From NCBI GenBank assembly GCA_020746835.1, contig JAGPNK010000019.1, forward strand, positions 248,001 to 312,000: 64,000 nt of DNA. Direction: 5' to 3'. The DNA comes from Stachybotrys elegans (taxonomy: Eukaryota; Ascomycota; Sordariomycetes; Hypocreales; Stachybotryaceae). Under the pieces are notes generated by a model. It was given only the letters and a program-made list of their open reading frames with translations, did not search any database and had not been told where the DNA came from. This document shows, in pieces, positions 54,923 through 64,000 of the stretch; the stretch's first letter is position 1, and every line of letters begins with the position of its first letter. The translations under genes and the position numbers were made by a program.

Positions 54923-57900
54923 CTATAGCAACTCGCTTCTTGTCGCGACCAGGGATGCAAAGTCTTGAAGAGACGGGGTTTGCAGAATCTCAAATACCGT
55001 TACCTTGCTCTTAGCCGCCGTGTTTAGCCAATTTCGCAGCTCAACCGCCACCAGCGAATCCACGCCATAGTGGCTCATTGGCATTGTCTTGTCAATCTCC
55101 GTGGCTACCAGATTGAATACGTCGGCCATCTTAGCTGCAAGAGCATCTGCAATCAGCTGTGCTGCGCCAACCATACCCCCAACCTCGGGGCTTGAGAGTT
55201 TCTGCGTCAGTGCAAATGTCGAGCTCTCCTTCTCAGCACCGCTCGACTGTTTCGACTCGCCTCTGAGTGACGTAGACAGGCGGAGAGTATGGAAGCGACG
55301 CTGGAGATACAACGTGGAGTACTCATCCGCGTCCTCCCAATTCTGAAGACAAGTGGTGATTTGACTGTTCTCAGGGTTGCGGACGGGCTCGCGGATGGCG
55401 GATTCAATAATCTTCATCAAAGTGGCCAGAGGTAGAGGAGCGCCAAGACCTCCCTTGCCCAGCGTGGTCTGGATTGTTTGCTGTTCCTCCGCAGATGCTT
55501 CGGCGACGAAGCCAACATCCTCCACAATACCAAGATCAATCACCACCGCAGGCTTTCCGTTTGCGTTGCGGTATCGGGCGAGGGCATCTTGGAACGTATT
55601 TCCAGCGTTGTAATTTGCCTGCGAAGGGTTGCCAAAAACCTATGAGAATGGCCCATGTCAGCGATATCAACTCCGTCAAGTCGAGAGAATAGTCTACTTA
55701 CGCCTGCAACGGAACTCGTCATGATAAAAAAGTCCAAGTCTGGCAGATGGTTGTCAATGTTGAGGCTGCTGGCCACCTTGGGAAGAACGGCGTGCTGCCA
55801 CTGCTCGTACGTCATGCGCTCAAAAATAGTGTCATCAAGCACCATTGCTGCGTTGAAGGCACCGCGGATAGGGGGCATGGTCGTCTCGATGTTGCGGATG
55901 AGGTGGAGGAAGCTCTCCTCGTTGGAGACATCGCAGTTTCGAACCTCGACCTTGCAGCCCTCACCCTTGCCAACCTCAATCAGAGATTGCGCATTGGGGT
56001 GCGACTCTGCATTTCGAGAGACGATGAGCAGATTCTTGGCACCCTGCTGGATCATCCACTGAGCGGTGGCATGCCCAACACCCGTCGCACCTCCAACGAT
56101 TAGATAGGTGCTGTTGGGGCCGGCGAGGTTGATGGGCTTCGGGCGGGGAAAGACCTTCACACTGATTAGTATACAGTTTAACGCGTAGGATTTGAAATGC
56201 ACTTACCTTGACCAGCTCGCCTGGCTTCGGCACGATAACAAACTTGCCGATATGCTTACCACCTTGAAGCAGTCGCAGAGGCTTCTCGATATCGGACACC
56301 CCGTAAATATGAATGGGATACACCGATTTGACGGCTCCGGCAGCCATAAGATCCAAGCAAGACTGAAGCGTTGTGCGATACGTCTCCTTGTCATAGGTGG
56401 CCATGCTCAGGAGATCTACTCCGGCGTAGAGGGCGCTGCGGCGGAAGGGTGTCATGTCCAGATGGCGACCGCTCTGCATATCGACCTTGCCGATCTCGAG
56501 AAAGCGACCGAAGCGTGCGATGCACTCCCAACTGGCCTTGAGGAGCGCTCCTGTCAGGGAGTTCAGCACGAGGTCAACGCCTTTGCCGTTGGTGGCGGCC
56601 ATGACGGCCGGGGCGAAGCTGGTGTCACGACTGCTAAAGATGTGGCTGGGGTTTATGTTGTACTTTTCGACCAAGAAGTCCCGCTTCTCGATTGTGCTGC
56701 AGGTGGTATAAATGGTGGCACCGATGTGTTGGGCCAGCATGATGGCAGCCTGGCCTACACCACCACTACCGGCATGGATGAGAATGGACTCGCCCTTGCG
56801 GAGACGTCCTAGGTTGACAATGGAATGATAGACAGTGATGTAAATGGTAGGGGCCGCGGCAGCATCCTCAAAGGACATGTTCTCGGGAATCTTGGCAACG
56901 TCTTCCCATCCGGTGCGGACCAGGTTCGTCAACGGTCCCCAGCCTCCACCACACACTCTGTCGCCAACCTTCAGTCCCGAGTTCTCAGTACCAGGACCCA
57001 GCTTGGTCACGACGCCAGACATCTCCGAGAAGATATTGCCGTCTTCGTCCACAGTACCCAGCGTACGCACCACGTCCTTGAAGTTGAGACCAAACGCCTT
57101 CGGCTTCACCTCGATCATGCCCTCGTCCAAACCGTCAAGGTAGAGGAAGTTGTCGGTAAACGTCAGGTCGCTGAGCGTCCCGGCCTTTTCACTATCCCAG
57201 GAGAGCACGCGACCAGGCTGGTCAAAAGGCTGTAGTTCGGCTGCGGATGCCGGTGCATTGCTGGAGATGCTTCTGTTACTCCTGTCATCCGCGTACATTC
57301 GGTTATTGTGGAGGACTCCATCAATGACTTTGTACTCGAGTTCAGTCTGTTCCTTCTCCAAGTTCTCGTTGAAGGTGCGTCCCAGGACCTGTAGAATATG
57401 TCCGACTTGGCCTGCCGACCATGGGTTTTCCTCAAAGTAGAGATGAGTGCACCTCTTGCTCGTATCCTCATTTCCGATGGTCCGCAGCAGACCGTCTGCC
57501 AGTGCAAACATGGGCTGATGAGGGTCCTCTTTGGAACTACTGCAGCTGAGCCAGAGAACACCCCGTGCAAAGGTGAGCAGCGAGCGCAGTCGAGTAAAGG
57601 TGTCGCCGGTGATGCCGTGAAGGAAGGGTCGCTCCATTTCAACACAGAACACGAGAAGTTTGTCTTCCTGGATATCGTCATCAATGCTTTGAAACTCTGG
57701 CACAAGGCCTGTTGCTGCGTGAAGCTCCGTCCTCAGCTGGTCCATCCAGGCTTGTGGAGGAATAGTGTCGTACACAACTGATATGAGAGGGAACTTTGCA
57801 GGAGCAGTGTCGATATTTGTGCTGACAATGAAACTTGCGCTGGCGAGTTCCGGCTCCTGAAGGTCAGGGGTGTGATAGTCTATACCACTCCAGCCAGTTT

Positions 57901-60900
57901 CCTTGAGCACATTGTCCCAGACCTCAAGGCTCGCGATTGGACTGCTCTTTCTGTATGGCTCCTCGCCGAGCCACCACCCAGGAGTGGTGCCGAAGATGAT
58001 CTGGATCTCAACCCGGTCTTTCCACTGCTCCAAAAGGAAAAGCTTGCCACCCGGCTTGAGCAGCTTCTTGACGTTGGTCATGGTATTGGCGATGGACTTG
58101 GTGGCGTGGAGGACGGCAGATGCCACGATGACATCGTACGTGCCGACCTCGAAGCCCTGCTCAGCCGGGTCGACCTCGATATCCAACTTCTTGAACTCCA
58201 TCAGGGAGGTCCACCTGGCAAACTTTTCTCGGGCCGCTTCGAAGAAGCCGGATGAGATGTCTGTGTAGGTGTATTGTCTCAGAAGAGAACCAGACCCATT
58301 GCCGCGCGCTGCGAAACCCTCGAGCACAACTCCAGTCGCACCGCCCGTACCTGCGCCAATCTCAAGAACCTTGGCGCCAGGCTTGTTAACGGCGTAAAGG
58401 TCAACAATCTTGTACATCATCTTATACAAGCGGTCGAACTCTGGCACGTCCATGTAGTAATCGTTCAGCAGGTTGTTGGCCATCATTAGCTCGAGAGGAG
58501 TCACCTCTCCGCGAACAATGGGGGCGATATTTTGACCAATTCGAGCGACCAGTCGACAAGCAGGCCTGCCGTGGGCAAACTTGTCATAGAGCATCTGCTT
58601 GACGCCTTTGCTTGCCTTGGACCACACTCTGCTTCCTGGCCCCAACTCTCCACGATCACCCTTGCCCTTGATGGTCTTCATCCAATCGACGAATATTTTG
58701 TGGTGCCAGGCCCAGCTGTCGGAGGACTCCTTCTCAAGAGCCGCGAGGGCGTCGCAGATGTAATAGAAGGACACTCTGTTACCATCAGCTATGTCACTGG
58801 CCTCGATACCGGTGGCACAAGGTGGCATCGCGTCCCTCATGCCTTTGGGCAACCCGGCCATAATGTCAATTTCCCAACAGCTCTTGAAGCACACCCGTGG
58901 CGCCTGAGCAGAGCTGTCCACATCCCTTGCTACCGCATGCGCATAGAATCCATTAATTTTGAGGAAGTTTGTCGATGAATCCTTGCCGTCATCGGCATTG
59001 GCGACAGCGACGTTGCTCGTAACACCCTTCTTGTCGGCTTTGGTGAGCTCTGTAAAGGCTCGAAGCTTCTCTCCAGAGCATCTCTTCAGGTCCTTTGGCA
59101 CGAACATGCTCTCAATAGCTCGCGGAAGAACCATGGTATCCTTGCTAGACTTCTCGGCGATGGTAATGTACGCAGCCTGAACAACCGAGTCGAGCGTCGC
59201 CGGATGGATCACATAGTTCTCGCTCGCGGCAGCAGTTGAAACCTTCATATCTGTGATGGCTTTGCTCCCTGCCAAGCGACTGTCGGCAAAGTTTTGGAAC
59301 GGAGGTCCGTGGTAGAATCCCATATCGCTCAGGTTCTGGAAGAATGAATTTGCTTTCACCTCCCTCGTTTTCGCGTCGGTGGCGAAGAAAGTCTCAGCGA
59401 CAGGCGCCGACTCGATTGTGGCGGTCACAGCTCTGGTAGCGTTGGTCATCTCGACTGAAACTCCGCCCCTGCAATGCATTGTCCAAGCATCACTACCCGA
59501 GGGAAGCGATGATAGCTCAAAGTCATACCATCCTTTGTGGTCGACCTCCTTCTCACTACAGTGCCGCAGGCAAAGCATGACCTCCACGCCGGATGAGGTC
59601 TCAGGAATGGTGAGAGCGTTGATGATGTCAACGTCCCGTAGATGGTAGCCGCGGATCTGGTCCTCGGAAGGGTCCACAAGCAGGCGCGCAGCTTCGATGG
59701 CCATGCTGACATAGGCAGCACCTGGCAGGACGACGCTCGATTCGACTCGGTGGTCGCTGAGCCACTCGATCTCGCCCACCTTGAGAAAGTTTCGCCACAA
59801 GAAGTTACTGCCGTTGTTGCCGTAGACTCTGGTGCCGAGCAGCTCATGGGGCGGAATCTTGCTGAAGCGATGCTCCCGAGAAGCCCGAGGCTCTGTCCAA
59901 TATGAAGTCGTGTGGTTCCAGGAGTAGGATGGCAAATCCTCGAGCAACAGGTGCTTGTCGGCCAAGGAGTATCCATTCACGGCCCCGAGAGAGACTGCGT
60001 AGCCTTGTCGGAGCAACTCACAGGCAGCGTCTTGAATCGTTGCCACAGCGTCAACCTTTCGCTTCAAACAAGAGGCGTAAGGCATCTTGAGATCCTTGAG
60101 GATGGAGCGAATGGGGCCTGACAAAGTGCCGTGTGCACCAATCTCAAGAATGACGTCTACATTGCGATCCGATGCCTTCTCGCCGCTGAAACACATGCTG
60201 TCGAATGCGCTCGAGAACAAGACTGGGCTGACCAGATTTCGCACCCAGTGGTCAGCGCCGAGAGCAAGCCGAGGATCCTGTACGACGCCTCCCGTTACGG
60301 GCGATGAGAAGATCGGGCCGTTTCACGCGCCTTCTCCAGAAGGTTTCGATAGGATCTTCTGGAGACTTTCCGTGTACTCCGCCGCCATGTGCTGCATATG
60401 ATGCGAGTGGTACGCCATGGGGACCTTCAATTTCCTGGCAAAGATGCCATCCTCTTGGAGCTTGGTTAAGACTGCATCGAGCGCGTCAAGGTCTCCTGAC
60501 AAAGTCGCACTGTCGGAGCTGTTGACGCATGCAACAACGACTCCTTCCACGCCATCGAGATACTTCTTTGCTTCATCTACGCCCAAACCAGCAGCTACCA
60601 TTCCACCTGCCAGGGAGAGGCTCTTTTGGTACTTCTCTGCCAGCTCGCCGCGGTAGTAGACGACACCCAGCGCCTCCTTGAAGGACAGGAGACCGGCAGA
60701 GTATGCTGCTGCAACCTCACCACTCGAGTGGCTGGTGACGGCGGTAGGGGTGATTCCCCATGATCGGAGGAGATCAACCAAGCAAAGCTGAAGCGCAACA
60801 CTCACCGGCTGAGCAAGTCTGGCTTCGTGAACTCGAGTCGTCGCCTCATCGCGATGCAACTCTTCGTACAGAGACCAGTCAGCACCATACTCCTTTAGTA

Positions 60901-62862
60901 TCGAATCTGCCTGCTCCAGGGAGTGTTTGAAGGACGGGTACGCCTCAATCAGCTCGCGCCCCATGGTGTTCCATTGTGCTCCCTGGCCGTTGAAGACGAA
61001 GCCGATACGTGGCTGCTTGCGACCGTGAGCTGGCTTGCTTGGACCCTGCTTACTGTTTGCGACTTGGTCTAAGCGGTCGGCCAGTTCCTCCAACGTACGA
61101 GCCCTGATGGCTGTAGCCAGAGCAAATCTTGAACGCCGCTCTGCGAGGGTGTATGCGAGGCTTAGAGTGTTGAGGTTCAAGTCGCTTCCAGTGGTGAGGC
61201 AAGATCGAATGTGAGTGGCCAATTTGGCGGCCATACCATGGGATGAGACTTGATCTTTGGCTGTCAACAAGTAGACGCGATCTCTCTCTACCACAACCTG
61301 GCCTTGCAGGCTGTCAGATTCTCCCTTGGGACAAGCCTCTAGAATGACATGCCCATTGGTGCCGCCGTACCCGAAGTTATTGATAGATGCTCTGAGGGGC
61401 TTGTTGTCGGGCCAGTCCATCAACTCCGTCGGTACCTTGACATTCCACTCTTCGACGGGAATGGTGGGGTTGTTCGTCTCGTAGTTCAGGTTGGGTGGGA
61501 TCTTGCGGTTCATGAGAGCAAATGTAGTTTTGATGAGGGCGGCCAAACCACTGACAGGTTCAGTATGGCCAATGTTGGTCTTCACCGAACCAACAATTAC
61601 AGCATCACCCTGTCTCCGGCTCTGACCGAAGCTTCGGGCGATGGCTTCGGCTTCGATGGGATCTCCGACGGCAGTGCCGGTCATGTGTGCTTCGACATAT
61701 CCCGTCTCAGAGATGTCGAGACCCGCCCGCTCATAACACTCCTTGATGAGCTGAAGCTGTGCTTCCATTGAGGGAGAGGTGATGGTCGCCGTTCTGCCAT
61801 CTTGGTTCACGCCAATGTGTTTGATCACAGCATGCACCTTGTCCCCGTCTCTCAAGGCGGCGGCGAGAGGCTTGAGGATCAAAGCTGCGACACCTTCACC
61901 TCGGCCGTAGCCATGTGCCCGCTCATCCCACGCGAAGCACTTGCCTTCTTGGCTTAGGACACTGCAAGTAAACGTAAGTATCGAAGCTGTAAAAAATACC
62001 AGACAGGCTTCCTCTTACCCTTGTCTTGACATTGTGGCTAGCATATCCGGGCTCAGCAATATAGAGGTACCGGCGACAATGGACACGTTGGATTGCCCCG
62101 AGTAAAGCGATTGACATGCTTGGTGGACGGCAGTTATGCTGGACGAACAGCCAGTATCAAGGGTCATACTGACGCCTCGCAGGTCATAAAAGTGCGATAT
62201 GCGGTTGGACAGCATTGCTGTTCCACAACCTGTGATAAACGGAGTCGGGAGCGACTCAGGGTCGTGCATCTGTAGATCTTGGAATTCCTTCGAGTAAACA
62301 CCAGTAAACACTGATGTGTTGGTGCCGGCCAGTGTCTCTATAGGGATACCAGCTACACCAATTCGTTAGCGGGAATGGCCTGCACATGGACAAGCTAAGA
62401 CTGACCATGTTCCGTGGCTTCATAGACGGTCTCAAGTAGAAGCCTTACTTGAGGGTCCATTATCTGTGGTCAAATTATCAGTATTGGCCAACACTGGCTA
62501 AGGGTAGTACATACAGAGGCAACATCGGCAGGAAAATTGAAAAAGTTGGCATCGAATAATGATATGTCCTCTTTTTGCAAAAAGTAGCCACCATCAGGAA
62601 GACCCTACACAGCATCACCGGTTAGAGAGACATGGCCTATGCGTAACAAGTAGCAGAGCAGTCAAACCTTTATGCCTACAGTGCTGAAACGTTCTGGTGG
62701 AACAGCGGACCAGCCGTTCTTCCCCTTTGCACATAAATCCCAGAGTTTGGATGCTGAGTCGACTTGGCCACTGAACTCGCAGCTCATGCCAATGATGGCC
62801 ACTAGCATAGTCTCCATGGCAGGCTTTGTACCAGCAGCGCTGACATTAACAGGGGATGACAT
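54923..62862 (-). pseudogene. highly reducing type I PKS (KS-AT-DH-cMT-ER-KR-ACP) with one in-frame stop
   Basis: Iterative polyketide synthase of ~2,500 residues. KS: VAIIGMSCEFSG, active Cys in TLDTGCSSSI, His in EAHMTGTAVGDP (normally EAHGTGT) and NIGHTEPVSG. AT: FVFNGQGAQW and SHSSGE (normally GHSxGE). DH: WLSDHRVESSVVLPGAAY and HPATLDSVVQ. cMT: VLEIGAGTGGATG. ER: HAGSGGVGQAAIMLAQ. KR: YLIVGGATGVG and GNPSQANYNAGN. ACP: YGVDSLVAVELRNW. Small introns near the N-terminus, at the ER-KR border and in the KR splice cleanly. At 60323-60325 (end of AT) TGA interrupts KPSGEGA/NGPIFSSPVTGG; the frame is unchanged and homologous on both sides, and no intron can remove it in phase. Unless this is a sequence error or is read through, no full product forms. 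Polyketide unknown. Confidence 0.9.
60323..60325 (-). other. premature TGA in the PKS acyltransferase domain
   Basis: The stop lies in frame between SKPSGEGA and NGPIFSSPVTGG. A single C-to-T change of CGA (Arg) on the coding strand would explain it. The candidate intron GTGAAA...GTACAG over the site (49 bases) would break the frame. Confidence 0.85.
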
Positions 62863-63640
62863 AGTGATTGGGATAAAGTGAAATTGTGTGCGAGTAGTGA
62901 TATGAGTGCGTGGTGAATCAATACTCTTGAGGCCGGCATATGCTACCTCTTATACCAAGTCTGAGCCTTTAACAAGTTGACACTTTATCATGATGGCTGG
63001 ACATGTTTCTGCAGACGTGTACGGAGCCATAGTGGAGGAGTCGATACCAATCCTTCCGCAGTCCGACCTATACGTGAAGACCGACCCGGTGATGCACGAT
63101 CCATAGTCATGCCACCCATGAGGCGACAAATGGTTGATCCACCTACGGATACCACAGTGGAGAGTTCGTGGTGAATGATTTCAGCGTAGGACCTGGATCC
63201 CTGTACCCGTACCAATACTCGGAACATGGTACAAACACTGGGCGAACAAGGCCCCCAATCCTCGCCTTAGTCCTGTGGAGTGTGTACGGGGCTTGAATCC
63301 TACAGCGACAGTTAGTTGGCGTAATCACTTGAACGAAGGGCACTTTCGATTAAACGGAATGATATCAGCTCATGGGAAAAAAGAAAAGGGAACATACCAA
63401 GTGCGCTGATGTTGGAATAGTGCAGTGGGAAATTGGCGCCAAGTGAATCGTCTCGGTTGCCGAGACTAAGAGGTAGAAAAGGGATTTCGATTCTAGTTGA
63501 CGGAGACACTGCTTTTTTCTCCTGGTTGTATTTATTTCAACTCCATATTCGTATGTCGGGAGAACTTTGATCATTGCAGTTACGAGTCTTCAAGAACAAG
63601 CTCAAACTTGCTGCTTTTTTTTTCTTCTACCCCCAGCGCA
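62863..63640. promoter_or_regulatory. divergent intergenic region PKS / NCS1 permease
   Basis: 778 bases between two diverging starts, holding both promoters. No specific binding site could be assigned. Confidence 0.45.
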
Positions 63641-64000
63641 ATGACTGAGAGAGCCAAGTCACCCGAAGCTTCCATGGAAGCTGCCAGCAAAAATGACAGC
63701 GACAAGTTCGTGGTCCGTCTCCGAAACTACTGGCAGAGCAGCCAGGTTGAGAATCGAGGCATTGAGCCTATCCCATTGGAAGAACGAACCTCGAAGCGCT
63801 ACTTCAACGCATTTACCTTGTGGTGTTCCATCAACACCAATATATTGGCGTATGTTGGCTCATTGGACGGCCCGTAACCACTTTACTAACGATCGTGGCA
63901 GTGTCACCTTTGGTCTCATCGGCCCAGTATCTTTTGGCCTCAGCTTGCGGGACTCCTCCTTGGTTATTTTCTGTTTCACGTTGCTGACTACTTTGGCTCC
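63641..64000 (+). CDS. NCS1-family permease (purine/cytosine-permease-like), 5' part
   Basis: Cut by the window end. Exon 1 (63641-63849) begins MTERAKSPEASMEAASKNDS and carries RGIEPIPLEERTSKRYFNAF and LWCSINTNILA. An intron 63850-63901 (GTATGT...GGCAG) leads to VTFGLIGPVSFGLSLRDSSL, the conserved first helices of fungal NCS1 transporters (xANxNI and GxLGxxxFGLGxxD themes). It would import nucleobases, vitamins or related compounds at the plasma membrane. Divergent from the PKS; membership of that cluster is uncertain. Confidence 0.8.

Noticed and set aside
60270..60325. Intron covering the PKS stop codon
   Set aside because: The only GT...AG pair over the TGA is 49 bases and would shift the frame, whereas the unspliced frame is homologous on both sides.
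55655..62100. Numerous plus-strand frames of 60-200 codons across the PKS
   Set aside because: Antisense shadows of a GC-rich coding sequence; none shows an independent domain.

Overview
The window is nuclear DNA of a filamentous ascomycete (Pezizomycotina; order not resolved). Most genes are split by 45-70 nt introns with GTATGT/GTAAGT-like donors and CTAAC/CTGAC branch sites. The gene families are typically fungal: highly reducing PKS, fungal P450s, UNC-93-like and NCS1 transporters, GMC oxidoreductases, PTH11-like rhodopsin proteins and small secreted cysteine-rich proteins. I assembled gene models by hand from spliced reading frames. No tRNA, rRNA, CRISPR or bacterial-type operon was seen.

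Left part (0-21.6 kb) looks like a terpenoid-type secondary-metabolism locus: O-methyltransferase, P450, alpha/beta hydrolase, SAM methyltransferase, rhodopsin-like membrane protein, a nine-exon class I terpene synthase (11466-13043), a GMC oxidoreductase that lacks both catalytic histidines (13871-16082), a decayed cellobiose-dehydrogenase-like gene, a glutamine-synthetase-like enzyme and an enoyl-reductase-type MDR protein. A diverged segmental duplication (about 2.28-3.15 kb and 6.00-6.91 kb) copied the promoter and 5' end of the hydrolase gene. The truncated copy stops at a member of a dispersed repeat family that occurs at least six times between 3 and 27.4 kb.

Middle part (22-32 kb) is gene-poor and repeat-rich. 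It carries three secreted cysteine-rich (effector-like) genes, a secreted serine carboxypeptidase and a broken phosphotransferase gene. From 32.8 to 45 kb there is a catabolic-looking stretch: an AtuA-DUF4387 fusion protein divergent from an MFS sugar-type transporter, a mobile-element-like relic, a methylmalonate-semialdehyde dehydrogenase, an ankyrin protein and a fungal DUF-type protein.

Right part (45.4-64 kb) resembles a polyketide locus: P450, GH28 pectinase-family enzyme, UNC-93-like transporter, Fe(II)/2-oxoglutarate dioxygenase, a full-length highly reducing PKS (KS-AT-DH-cMT-ER-KR-ACP) and the 5' end of an NCS1 permease. Both the PKS (60323-60325) and the P450 (46940-46942) are interrupted by one in-frame stop codon while the frame stays open and homologous on both sides, so the pathway may be recently inactivated or the calls may be sequence errors.
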